The notes beneath the pieces are model-generated. The model ran no database searches, was not told the DNA's origin, and saw only the letters and a list, made by a program, of their open reading frames with translations. Of a stretch of DNA of 64,000 nucleotides, positions 32,369 through 41,989 are shown piece after piece. Origin of the DNA: Caulochytrium protostelioides. Lineage: Eukaryota > Chytridiomycota > Caulochytriomycetes > Caulochytriales > Caulochytriaceae. The position numbers were made by a program, and so were the translations under genes. Where the stretch lies: assembly GCA_003615045.1 (NCBI GenBank), contig ML014116.1:62001-126000 (forward strand). The letters run 5' to 3'. Numbering within the stretch: the first letter of the stretch is position 1; every line of letters begins with the position of its first letter.

Positions 32369-34816
32369 ATGTTGGCGCGGTCGCGGGCCCTGCCGCTCTC
32401 GGCCGCGTGCCGCCCGGCCGTGGCGGTCGCGCCGCCGGCTCGGTCGTGGTCTTCCGCGTGCGTGGCGTCCTTGCGATCGGCCCGGCGTGACACGGGCGCC
32501 GGCCGCGCGCCGTGGCCGTACGCCACCGTAGTGGCGCTGCAGCTCGCCGCCTCTCGCGCCTTCCCGTCGCCCTGGCCAGCGCCGTTCCAGGGATGCCGCG
32601 CGGCGTCGTCGTCGACGTCGACGTCGACGGCGCCCGAGGCGGACCACGAGGCCGTCTGGTCGTCTGTGCTGGCGCGCGGCCAGTTCCCGGACCTCGTGGC
32701 CGCGTTTGTGACGCAGCATCCGCCGCCGCCCGCCGTGCCCGCGGCGTCGATGGCGTCCGACCAGCTGCACGCGTTCGTGCGCCGACTGATGCAGGCGCCC
32801 CCGTCCCCGGCCGAGCTGATGCACGTGCTCAGCTACTGCGCCACGCACTACCCGTCGATCTGGGAGCACGTCGCCTCGGCGCTGCTCGGGGCCATGGCCC
32901 GCGAAGCAGCCGATGCGCCGCTGCCGCTGCCGCTGCGGGCGCTCCTCGCCCAGCTCTTGCCGTACCTGGAAGACCATCTCCCAGCGGGCAGCGTCTCGCG
33001 GCTGCCGGCCCTCCAGATCCTGTATAAGAGCGCGTCGGCGGACGCGCCCGTGGTGGTCGCCATCGCCGAGCGCCTGCTGCGCGTCCCCCGCGACGCCCCA
33101 GCATCGCCCGCACCCCCCGCCGCCGCCGCCGCCTCGGCATCGCCGCCACCATGGTCCGCGGCGCTGCCGCCACGATCGGCGTCGGCGTCGGCGTCATCGC
33201 CATCGCCGGCGGCGACGACGGCGGCGGAACCCCATTTTCTGACGTGGTGCAGCCTCGTGCACGCCCTCGAGAGCCTCCCCGCCGGGGTGATGAGTGAAAT
33301 CGCGCGCCGGCGCCTCCGCTGCGCGGCCCACGACCGGCTCGCGCGCTCGGCCGCGCGCGCCCCCGAAGCCGTGAAGACAGACGACGACGCGCTGCTCGTC
33401 GCCCAGGCGTGCCGCGCTGTGGCGTACCGCGCGACCCGCGCCGCGCTGCGGCCCCAGCTCGCGCCCCTCGAGCCCGCGATGCGGCGCACCGGCGACGCGG
33501 CGGCGATGGCGCGCTGCGTGCTCGACGTTGCGACGCGCGCCGTCGACCCCGCCGCCGCGGCCCCCGCCGGGGTCCCGCCCTTCGTCCCGTCGCCGCTCGC
33601 CGCTACGCTCGCCCGCCACGCCGCGACAGCGAGCGCCGCCCGCCACGCGCCGCTGTGGCGGTTTGCGGCCCAGATGGGCGGGATCGCCGCCGTGTGCCGC
33701 AGCGTCGAGCGGCCCGCGCTGTCGCGGCGCGAGCAGGCGGCGCTGTACGCGGCGGTCGCGCCGCCGCTCGTGGCGCTGACCGAGCGCGTGCTGCAGCACG
33801 ACGCGCGGCCCGCGTACGGCGACCCCGCGGCGCCGGCGCCGCTGCCGGCCGCGCTCTCGGTCGACACCTTTCGCGTCGACGTGCTGCTGTTCCTCGGCGG
33901 CCGCACCACGTGGCCGCGCCTCCTGCATCGGCTGCGCCACTTGCCGTACGGCCAGCGCCCCACGATCGGTCACTACGATAGCCTGTTTGCGGCGCTCACC
34001 ACGGTCGCGCCGCCCGCAGATGGGCGCGCCTCGGCCCTGCCGGCCTTTGCGGAGCGCTTGATGAGCGACCTCGAGGCCGACGGGCTGCAGCCGACCGCGC
34101 AGACCTGGAGCCATGTCTTCCATATCTTCCACCGCACGTTCCAGCCGCCGCGGCGTCAGGCACGCCCGCCCGGGCCCGGTGGGGGCGACCCCCCGGCCAC
34201 GGCCGCTCCGACGCTCGCGGACGACCGCTTGCCGCTGACGCCGGCGCATTATGCGCTCGAGGCGCTGATGCACCGCTTCTTCAAGGCGGATCTGGTCGTG
34301 ACGCCGGCGCTGCTGGATGGGCTCGTCAAGGCGGGTCTCCATACCTACGAGTTCCGCGATTTTGTGCGCCATGTGCGCACCGTGCCCGCGCGGCTCGGCA
34401 TGCCCTTGACGACGTACCACTACAACCTGCTGCTGCTCAAGGGCTCCTTTAACCCGGGCCCGAGCCGCTACGTCGTCGACGTCGTCTGGCCCGAGATGCA
34501 GGCCAATCCGCGGTGCCCGCCGAGCGCGTTCACGATCGGTATGCTGTGGGCGTGCTGCGCTCAGTGCGGCGCCGTGAGCCAGGCCGCCACGCTGCTCGAG
34601 GACCTCGTGCGGCGCCAGCAGGTCGCGCTCTTGACGCCGGAGGCGCTCGCGCAGTTCAAGCGCGTCATGGACGACTGGCCGAGCCTCATCACCTCCGAGG
34701 TGGTGGATCTGTATCGCCACGCCCTCGCGCTCGCTCCCCGCTCACGGGGCGCCTCGGCGCGTCGGTCTTCCGCAGAGCGAATGCCGCATGAGCATGAGCA
34801 GCACGACTCGTTGTAG
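32369..34816 (+). CDS. Predicted mitochondrial PPR-like helical protein
   Basis: The product has 815 residues from the ATG at 32369 (-3 G). The first 40 residues are rich in Arg, Ala and Ser without acidic residues, a typical mitochondrial presequence. The body is helical. Around residues 530-790 are segments compatible with degenerate pentatricopeptide repeats: PTIGHYDSLFAALTT, PTAQTWSHVFHIFHR, TTYHYNLLLLKGSF and PSAFTIGMLWACCAQCG followed by a helix. PPR proteins bind organellar RNA in maturation or translation. Here the RNA-binding role is inference, as the repeats are weak and spaced by low-complexity linkers. It converges on a minus-strand mitochondrial protein gene with 178 bases between the stops. 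An earlier in-frame ATG (31769) is less likely. Confidence 0.75.
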   Translation: MLARSRALPLSAACRPAVAVAPPARSWSSACVASLRSARRDTGAGRAPWPYATVVALQLAASRAFPSPWPAPFQGCRAASSSTSTSTAPEADHEAVWSSVLARGQFPDLVAAFVTQHPPPPAVPAASMASDQLHAFVRRLMQAPPSPAELMHVLSYCATHYPSIWEHVASALLGAMAREAADAPLPLPLRALLAQLLPYLEDHLPAGSVSRLPALQILYKSASADAPVVVAIAERLLRVPRDAPASPAPPAAAAASASPPPWSAALPPRSASASASSPSPAATTAAEPHFLTWCSLVHALESLPAGVMSEIARRRLRCAAHDRLARSAARAPEAVKTDDDALLVAQACRAVAYRATRAALRPQLAPLEPAMRRTGDAAAMARCVLDVATRAVDPAAAAPAGVPPFVPSPLAATLARHAATASAARHAPLWRFAAQMGGIAAVCRSVERPALSRREQAALYAAVAPPLVALTERVLQHDARPAYGDPAAPAPLPAALSVDTFRVDVLLFLGGRTTWPRLLHRLRHLPYGQRPTIGHYDSLFAALTTVAPPADGRASALPAFAERLMSDLEADGLQPTAQTWSHVFHIFHRTFQPPRRQARPPGPGGGDPPATAAPTLADDRLPLTPAHYALEALMHRFFKADLVVTPALLDGLVKAGLHTYEFRDFVRHVRTVPARLGMPLTTYHYNLLLLKGSFNPGPSRYVVDVVWPEMQANPRCPPSAFTIGMLWACCAQCGAVSQAATLLEDLVRRQQVALLTPEALAQFKRVMDDWPSLITSEVVDLYRHALALAPRSRGASARRSSAERMPHEHEQHDSL

Positions 34817-34994
34817 CAGCCTCAAGCGCCTTCTTCGCAGCAGGAGCCGCTTTCCCATCCTAGAGCCGGTAGTCCTGGCGTCGCGTGGCCTGATCCCCAT
34901 CCATGTATCGCCTCATTTCGCATCGCAACATCGTCCTCAGAGGGCATTCGGTGCGGTGGTCGTTGCCATGCAGGCGACTCTCAATCAATTTTCA

Positions 34995-35867
34995 TTAATG
35001 CAGGATGTCGCGCACGCGGTTCTGGACGCGGGTCCGGGCGCCCTTGGTCGCATGCGAGACGCGGGCCCGCGCGTCCTTGGTGGTGTTGCGGACGCCCTGC
35101 TGACCGAGGTTGAAGCCCATGCGGCGCAGCCAGCGCGAGACGCGCGGCGCGGCGGCCGCCGTGATGGCGAGCTTGATGGGAAAGAAGAGCTTGGTCATGA
35201 CCATCGCGAGCAGGGAGTTGTGGACGAACGTCACGACCGCCTCGGACTGCATCGACGCCGGCAGGAACCGGCGGACCCAGGACTGCTGCGGGTCGACGGC
35301 GGCGCGCGCCGCGGCGCGCTCCTCGGGCGTGGGCACGTCCAAACCGAACGCGCGCTTCGCGCGGTCAAGCCAGCCCTCGATCATGGCCTGGTCGACGCCC
35401 GCAAACGTGATGGCCGACAGGCACACCAGGTAGACCAGGAAGGCGAGGCCCATGTACAGCACGAACACGATCACGCCGTACTCGCGCACGAGCCGCTTCA
35501 GCGGGGACACGGGCGCTTCGGAGCCGCCGGCGTCGGCGGCCTGCGCGGCGGCCGCATCGGCGCCGGCGTCGCGCGGCGCCGTCGACAGCGCGGCCCGTGC
35601 GGACGACAGGGCGTGCCGGGACACGGGCGCCATGGGCCCCCGGGGCAGCATGCCGACCAGCCGCGCGGCCGACCACGCCGGCATGGCCATGCCCCGGTGG
35701 TGGCCGCCCGCGAGCTGCAGCGGGCGCGGGGGCTGGCACAGGCCGCCCAGCACGCGGGCCGTCTCAGCGGGCCGCAGGACCCGCATCGCGGTCCAATCGA
35801 GCGGCAGACGGGCCGCCCATGGCCGCCCATGGCTCGCGGCGCTGCGCACCACCGCACGCGAGAACAT
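34995..35867 (-). CDS. FAM210/DUF1279 family mitochondrial membrane protein
   Basis: The product has 290 residues with an ATG at 35867 in good context (ACCATG). The N-terminus (MFSRAVVRSAASHGRPWAAR) is a mitochondrial presequence, followed by an Ala-rich linker. The DUF1279 region runs from about 122 to 252. It comprises KRLVREYGVIVF leading into a membrane helix (131-152), then a loop, and a second hydrophobic helix ending MTKLFFPIKLAIT with APRVSRWLRRMGF, the characteristic family end. Relatives such as FAM210A/B and yeast Nat2 lie in the mitochondrial inner membrane. FAM210 proteins influence mitochondrial translation and membrane organisation. The basic tail (residues 260-290) is helical. 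No intron is needed. Confidence 0.88.
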   Translation of the reverse strand: MFSRAVVRSAASHGRPWAARLPLDWTAMRVLRPAETARVLGGLCQPPRPLQLAGGHHRGMAMPAWSAARLVGMLPRGPMAPVSRHALSSARAALSTAPRDAGADAAAAQAADAGGSEAPVSPLKRLVREYGVIVFVLYMGLAFLVYLVCLSAITFAGVDQAMIEGWLDRAKRAFGLDVPTPEERAAARAAVDPQQSWVRRFLPASMQSEAVVTFVHNSLLAMVMTKLFFPIKLAITAAAAPRVSRWLRRMGFNLGQQGVRNTTKDARARVSHATKGARTRVQNRVRDILH

Positions 35868-36762
35868 GGTGCAGACGACCCAAAAGGACGCAGAAAGGCG
35901 GTCTGGGACCGGTCGCGGGCACGCGCTCAGCAGCCGCGTCAGACGTCGTGCGCTGCGGGTCTCGGCAGCGCGGCTCGACAGGGGCGGATCGCACGGCAGG
36001 GCGGGGAGGCGTCGAGCGGGGGAGCGTGGCCGTCACGTGGCGGCACCAGTACGCGCAAAGTCGAGGGTCTCCATGGAAGCATGCGTGCTCGCCGCCGCCG
36101 CCGCCGCCGCGTGGGTAATGCGTCAGAGATGCTTACTGCCGCCTCCGTCCAGGACGTGCCACACCGACCTCTCGCGCGTATGAAGCGACGCGTCGCCGCG
36201 TCTTGTCAAGGAGGCGGCAGGCGCGTGTGGCGATGAGCGGCGAGCCAAGCGCCCCTTGGATGATGCGATGGGGTGCGCCGAGTGGGCTCGGAGGGGCGCC
36301 GTCGGACCTTGAACCGTGCGGGCCACGTCGGCGGCCCGCCTCGCGAGGCTTGGACCCTTGGATCGGCGGGAAGTGGCGCAGCGTGGAAGGGAAGGGCCGG
36401 CAGCGCGTATACTTATCGCTCGCACGCGGCAGGCGGCGGCGATATCCCGATGTGGCTCCATCCACTGCCGCTGATGCGACACGTGGACCGGTCGATCGGC
36501 GTTTGCGGAAGGAACCAAGACGCGCTTCTCACTCCTTCCAAGGCGACCTGCTCATCATGCCATCGGGCCCCATGAATGGTGTGAGTTCTATTCCGCATCT
36601 CCCGCATCGCATGATGGCACGGTGGCATCAAGACCTCGATGACGACGCCAACAGCGATCATCCGCAGGAACTGCGGTCGATGTCGCGGTTGACACTGATG
36701 TGGCGACCGATATCATTGGCTATGTTCAGGTCGATGGCGACCATCAGGAGTGCAAAGACCCA
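35868..36762. other. Intergenic region, FAM210-type promoter and Elp6-like 3' end
   Basis: About 900 bases between two minus-strand genes. Plus-strand frames through it are Arg-rich antisense or spacer readings. I see no gene or clear repeat. Confidence 0.6.
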
Positions 36763-37734
36763 TCACGTGCTGGCGCCACGGGCGCGGAGGAGGACCTGCG
36801 CGTCCTGGACCGTGAACAGCGCATGCCGCCCCGGCGGCCCGACGCTGTCGATGGGCGCGGCGCGGGGCGGCCCGCCGGGCGTGTGGCCGTGCACGAGGAT
36901 CACCTCGCCGTCGACGCCGCGGCTCAGGCCGCTCGTCAGCGGCCCGATGCGGACGCGCGTCGTCGCCATCTCGTCCTCAACGATGCGGACGAGCCGCGCG
37001 GCGTCCGTGGTGGCCAGCAACGGCACGGCGTCGGCGTCGCGCGCCGCGGCGAGCGCTGCAGGCGCCTGCGCCGTCACGACGAGCTGCGCCCCGTGCGCGG
37101 CGACGACGCGCCGCAGCGCCTGCAGGAACAGCAGCATCCGCGGCAGCGCGACGAGGCCCATCGCGACCGGCGCCTGGACGTCGTCCACCACGATGGTCGG
37201 CACGACCGACGGCGCCGACGGCGCCGCTAGGAAGGCGTCCACGCGGGCCACGACGGCCATCAATGTCTCGCGAGGCGCGGCCGTCGTCTCGCCATCGGCA
37301 TCGGCGTCGCCGTCACCATCGGCATCGCCGTCGGCGTCGAGCGCCGCGCTGAGGTCCCAGTACTGCACAGGGTCGCGGGGCGACGGCGCCGACGGGTCGT
37401 GGCCAAAGAGGGCCCCGAGCTTGCGGCCGGCGCGCTGGATCTGCGCCCACGCCGTCGCGGGCCGGCCGGTGGCGAGCACGAGCGCCGTGCCCGGCGTGCC
37501 TTTCGGGGAGCCGCGCGCCTGGCGCACCAGCACGTGGTAGAAAGCAAAGTCGGCGTCGAGGTCGGCGCCGGGCGCGGGCGGCAGGCTGACCATGCTCACG
37601 CAGGTCCCGGCGCGGGCGGCGGCGGTCGCGCCGTCCACCAGCGGCGACCACGTCGGGCCCAGCAGGCCCGCCGCCGCTGGACCCGCCGCTGGCGCCGCGG
37701 CGCCCGCGGCGGCGGTTCCGATGGCGGCCGCCAT
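36763..37734 (-). CDS. ELP6: Elongator subunit Elp6-like protein
   Basis: Elp6 forms with Elp4 and Elp5 the RecA-like hexameric ring of Elongator, which modifies wobble uridine in tRNAs. The 323-residue model from ATG 37734 shows the degenerate RecA fold order. An early TALVLATGRPATAW strand is followed by a helix, an acidic Asp/Gly insertion (about 133-149), and a Walker-B-like strand PTIVVDDV (179-186). It then has a helix FLQALRRVVAAHGAQLVVTAQ and the family's typical end IGPLTSGLSRGVDGEVILVHG (263-283). Elp6 proteins are usually 260-290 residues. The frame stays open upstream to an ATG at 37998, adding 88 residues of Ala/Thr/His low complexity. That ATG has a better context (-3 A), so the start is not settled. 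Assignment rests on fold pattern and the C-terminal signature. Confidence 0.72.
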   Translation of the reverse strand: MAAAIGTAAAGAAAPAAGPAAAGLLGPTWSPLVDGATAAARAGTCVSMVSLPPAPGADLDADFAFYHVLVRQARGSPKGTPGTALVLATGRPATAWAQIQRAGRKLGALFGHDPSAPSPRDPVQYWDLSAALDADGDADGDGDADADGETTAAPRETLMAVVARVDAFLAAPSAPSVVPTIVVDDVQAPVAMGLVALPRMLLFLQALRRVVAAHGAQLVVTAQAPAALAAARDADAVPLLATTDAARLVRIVEDEMATTRVRIGPLTSGLSRGVDGEVILVHGHTPGGPPRAAPIDSVGPPGRHALFTVQDAQVLLRARGAST

Positions 37735-38518
37735 CCAAGACGCGCGTTCAGACGGGCACGCTAGGCGCGAAAGGAGAAGACGGCTATCGTCGTCGTCGTG
37801 GGTGGTGGTGGTGATGGTGGCGGCGGCGGCGCGGGCGACGGCAGCGGCAGTGGCAGCAGCGGCAGTGACAGCAGCGACAGTGACAGCAGTGGCGGCGGCG
37901 GCGATCACGCGTCGTTGGAGCGAGGGGATCTTCTGGCTCGATGGCACGTCCAGTGGCAAGCACGTGCGGATCGTAGCATGAACGAGCGGTGTGATCATCG
38001 TCGCCACGTGGAGGTCCGGTGCTCCCGAGGTAGGGCCCGCGCCGACGTCGCAGCCAGGCTCGGACGGTGGCCCGGCACGGTCGGGGCGAACCCCGCGGTG
38101 GCGCACCAGTCCGGCGCCCTCCGGCCCCAGTGGCGTTGGCGTCGGCGTCGGCGGGGACGCTGGGCCGCCTCGGTCGAAGTTGGCGCGGCCGCCGGACGCT
38201 TTGTGGCGCGGCCCACTCCACAAATCGAGGGAGAGACAAGAACAGCGCGACTTCATACCATGGCCAGGATCCGCGGGGACCCATTCCAAGTCCGAATACC
38301 CAGGCACCGCGACGGCAGCCCACGCGCTTCAGCTGCAGCAACCGCAACGGTCACGGCACCATCTTGCACATCGTCGCGTTCTCGAGCGGCTCGAGACTTG
38401 CCGTGCTCGTCGAGCCTGGGTGGAGCGCCCATCAACCCAACGCTTCGCATGGGAGGCGGCGCCGCATCAGGGTCCACCGCCAAGAATAAAAAAACGCGTA
38501 CAACTACGCTAACCGTTG
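37735..38518. other. Elp6-like 5' region with GC-rich triplet runs
   Basis: Between the Elp6-like start and the tRNA lies a low-complexity section of CGC/CAC-type triplets (about 37790-37920) that can be read as an N-terminal extension of the Elp6-like protein. Otherwise nothing is supported. Confidence 0.5.
38488..38494 (-). terminator. Pol III terminator of tRNA-Leu
   Basis: Seven A on the plus strand give a T7 run on the minus strand, 24 bases after the tRNA discriminator base. Confidence 0.85.
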
Positions 38519-38601
38519 TGGCCGAGACGGGATTTGAACCCGCGCCTCCGGAGAGATCACGGCCTAAACGTGACACCTTAGACCAACTCGGTCACTCGAC
38601 C
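38519..38601 (-). tRNA. tRNA-Leu, anticodon UAG (reads CUA)
   Basis: The 83-base sequence folds as a class II tRNA. The acceptor GGTCGAG pairs with CTCGGCC (one G-U), with discriminator A. A short D stem ACC/GGT encloses a loop with GG. The anticodon stem TCACG/CGTGA encloses the loop TTTAGGC, giving anticodon TAG. A long variable arm follows, then the T arm GCGGG-TTCAAAT-CCCGT. The internal B box GGTTCAAATCC is perfect (plus-strand 38530-38540). There is no intron. CCA is not encoded. Confidence 0.97.
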
Positions 38602-39836
38602 TTCAACATGCTATGCGGGGGGCTCGGTTCTCCTCAACCTTCCCTTTCACGCTTGATTCATTAAAAGAAGCCATGGCCCGCCCAAGCCTCTTCTGGTCCA
38701 AGCCGCCTCATCGCGCAGCAGAGCCGGCTCTACACAACAGAAAAAAGAGCGAGAAAAAAAGGAAAAAGACTGGTTCATCCGGTTCATACTTCTGGAAAGT
38801 GTGAAATGACAGCCAGCAGACGTAATTTTTCTTCGGTCAAAGGGAAGTTGCTCAAGCTCTCGGAGATCTTGGTATATAAAACAGTCTCAACATGCATAAT
38901 TCAGGCGATAGATGGTGTTGTGCTTTAAATATCGTCATTGAGCATGAGCAAGCTTCCACCGCGAAAAAAATCAGTCAAACTGACGCGTCACTTTCAAAAT
39001 GTGAGCTCGTTCAAACCACGCGCTGTTACGAATATCGCAGGGAGCATGGCATACGAAGCGTCCAAGGACGGTATGAGAGCTGTACCCATGGAAAGGGATA
39101 CGGCGTGAGGTCGGAACCGTCCGCGCTCGATGCCTCGCTGTCGGTGAGCATGCTCAGGACAAGTGTTGACGACGGCGCGAACCGTCAACGTCAAGACTTT
39201 GCCTGAGCCGTCAGAGACATGCGAAAAAGAAGGGAGAGGAGGGTGGGGATATGAGTGAAATGAAATGAATAGAGAAAGGAAGGAGCCAAGTCAATGACAA
39301 TGACGCGATACGGAACACGGAGGTGGTCGTATGCGTCGTCACCGAAGAGGGAGGATGGGGGGAAGGCAGAATACCACCTAAGGTGTCCGCAGGGCAGAGG
39401 GAAGGCGGAGAGAGAAGTGTGGTGAACCCATCGTTTCGATGACCGTCTCACCGTCCTGGCACGGCCAGCGTTGAACGAGAGCCGCGCTCGAGGCCTACAT
39501 TGCGACGACACATCTGTTTCTCTGGAGCGCCTTGAAACGCGCGGCTTTTATACGCGAGCGGAACGAGCGGGGCGCGCGGCTTGCGGCCTGGTCTGCCATC
39601 CACCCAGCCTCCTCGGGCACACCAGCCGCAGGCGGCGCCGCCCGTGGCCTGCTGGAAGGGCGTCTACGGCGGCGCAGCAGCGTGGCTCTCCGGCCTACGA
39701 CCAGCTGCGACTATACCTGCGAGCGGAGCGACATAATAAGTGATGACCCAAGTCGTCTGCTCTCCGGTTCCGCGCGTCACCCTCCTAATTACCCTGCGTA
39801 ATTACGCTGCCGTGCACGGCAGCACGTCTCGCTGGA

Positions 39837-40140
39837 TTGGACGGCGGCGACGCGAGTGGCCAAACTCCGACAGTGGCTGAGGTGCCAATCGGGGAGCCGT
39901 CCGCGGTTCCGACGTCTCGAGCGTCCGAGACATGCGCCCATCCGACCGAGCCGACGCTGATCAACAGGTTTCACACGACCCGGGGGTATGCCAAGACGAC
40001 TGAGGTCCTGAAAAATTGCAAAGCCGGCGGAAGAACGCTGTGGTCAGGGGATAGCTTTGGTGTGATTCCACCAGCGGCAAGTTGGTGAACCGCCACTTGA
40101 ATGCCGCATTGAACATGCGACGATGTCTGGCCATGCGGGT
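39837..40140 (+). pseudogene. Possible C-terminal relic of a Fanzor/TnpB-type transposon nuclease
   Basis: Two plus-strand frames follow one another and look like the end of a TnpB-family protein. The first (39837-40088) has GDASGQTPT, then NRFHTTRGYAKTTEVLKNC at the place where this family has E-F-x-T-S-x-x-C and its zinc-finger cysteines. Here most cysteines are lost. After a frame change the second (from 40055) reads SGKLVNRHLNAALNMRRC, close to the final RuvC-III block of the family (D-x-N-A-A-x-N-I/M), with His where the catalytic Asp is expected. No ATG, no N-terminal part and no terminal repeats are visible. If correct it is an inactive, frameshifted fragment; chance resemblance cannot be excluded. 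Confidence 0.4.
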
Positions 40141-41109
40141 CAGACGCTATGCCGTACTCCCGGGCAAGCCAAGTGACAGCTCGTCATCGGCCAGCGCCTC
40201 CGGCGATCTCTCGAATGCGGACTGGCGCCTCCGGAAATTTTCTGGGCACCAAGGAGGGCACGGCGTTCGTGTTCACGTATCCTCGGACACTTACTCATCC
40301 GTTAAACGGATATCCACGACTTACCACCTCAATCATGAAGCGATGCAGGCCTCGTGGCGCACCCAAACGTGGCGCATCCGTCACACCTCATCCGTCCCGA
40401 TCTCTGGGTGATCCGCCACGGACCTCCTGGGTCCTCGGATCCATTCCGTCTTTCGTGATCCGTGTGATGTAGTGCCATCGCAGGCGTGGGCCATGCGAAC
40501 GCCGCGCCTAGCGCAACAGCGATCCCTGCCGAGCCCGACGGCGGTGGCGGTGGCGGCGTCGCGATCGCCGTATGCCACGTGCATCCGCGGGCGTCGTGGG
40601 CGCGCCTTGGACGGCTTCGAAGGGAGCTTGGCGGGCGGGGACACGGCCGCCGCCGCATCACCGGCGGCGGCGGCCGTGTCGTTGAGGCCGCGCCGATCCT
40701 CCGCCCGCGCTCGAAGGGACATGCGGGCAGCGATCCTGCCGGTCGCCGCTGGCCCACCAGCGCCGGCCCGGAGACGCGTGTGTCCCGCCATGCGCCCTCC
40801 CGGTCACCCAGGATACCCGCCGACGCGTTCAGGGTCGGCCAACGGTCGGCGATCAGGATCCACCCAGGATACCTGCGTGGGCCATCGATGGCGATGGCGA
40901 TCCTAGGAGACGTTGGAGGGCTGGGCCCATGCTAACAACGAAGCCCGAAGGGAGGGGCTCCACCCGCGCTAGGCTCGCTGGGCTAGTTGCGCGCCGTCCG
41001 CTGCGAGGGCCGACGTCCTGCCGCTCGTGCTCGTCGTCGCCGTCGCCATGCTGCTGCCTTCCCTGCGCCTCATGTGATCCTCCCGCTTTCCCGCTTTCTG
41101 TTCTGTGTT

Positions 41110-41142
<33 letters not shown>

Positions 41143-41570
41143 ACGCGCTCGCGACCCCGGCTGTAGCCACCACCACCGTCGTCGCCGTCGCCACATAGAG
41201 CGACCCGCGTCGGCCGCGAAAGACCTCATTGACCCGACGGCGTCCGCCCGACGCGGTCGTGTCGTCGTCGGCCGCGTGCGCCGCGGACCGTCCTTCCCCA
41301 GAGGAGGATGCCGATCTCCCTGCAAGCCGCCGTATCACCCACGCCGCACGCCGCACGCCGCCGCAGGCCCCACTGCGCCGCGTCTCCCCCTTCGACGGCT
41401 CGCGCAGCACCGCGGCGGCGGCGCTTGACCTCACCCCGACCGGCCTCGCCGCGCTCCCACGCGCCACGTGCGGCCAAGCGTTGATCCGTGCGCGGCGGCC
41501 TGAGACCCTCGTCTCACCGTCTCGGACGACTCGGCGACGTGGTGCCCTTCTGCCGCCCCACCTCGCGCCC

Positions 41571-41630
41571 GTGGCTCCTGCTGGCTCCTGCTGGCTCCTG
41601 CTGGCTCCTGCTGGCTCCTGCGGACTCCTG
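41571..41630. repeat. Six 10-base tandem units upstream of formin
   Basis: The unit ctggctcctg is repeated six times; the first and last copies carry changes. It lies about 360 bases before the formin ATG. Confidence 0.95.
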
Positions 41631-41989
41631 CGGACCGAGAGAGCGAGCGAGCGAGAGCCAGCGAGCGTGCCCTCCCCCCAAGCCACGGAGCCGCTCGCTT
41701 CGTTGTAGCCAGCACGACCCCTGCCGCGTGCCGCGCCTGACGTCGGCACCCGCGAGTCCCGTATCCTTCGGTCCGTTTCCGCTGACTCTTGCGACGTGAT
41801 TGCTCTCTGGAGCCTGATCCGGCTCCCGCGGCTGCCGCCGTCCACGTGGCGCCGCGACGCCGCCGGCCAGAAGGTGCACGTGCGAGACCCGCGTTTCACG
41901 CCTGCGCCGCGCCGCGGCCCCGCGCCGCCGGACGCCGGACGCCGTCCTCGCCGCTGCTGCTGCTGCCGCCGCCGCCGCCGCCGAGCACC

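Larger units (their letters stand above)
38602..41989. other. Gene-poor region upstream of the formin gene
   Basis: About 3.4 kb between the tRNA and the formin ATG. The part from 38620 to 39250 is less GC-rich and has one ATG frame of 104 codons (38892-39206) with no recognisable feature. A possible transposon-protein relic lies at 39837-40140. From about 40930 onward the sequence is very GC-rich with short tandem repeats and should contain the formin promoter and 5' leader. Confidence 0.55.

Noticed and set aside
34788-36236. 482-codon plus-strand frame
   Set aside because: It is antisense to the FAM210/DUF1279 gene, which has a presequence, membrane helix and family signature; the plus reading is Arg/Gly/His-rich without domains.
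36763-38601. Functional link between the Elp6-like gene and the adjacent tRNA-Leu(UAG), since Elongator modifies wobble U
   Set aside because: In yeast U34 of tRNA-Leu(UAG) is known to be unmodified, and adjacency of a tRNA gene is not evidence of function.
38873-39206. TATATAAA box 12 bases before the ATG of a 104-codon plus-strand frame
   Set aside because: A TATA-driven start would lie 25-30 bases downstream of the box, beyond that ATG, and the product has no recognisable feature.
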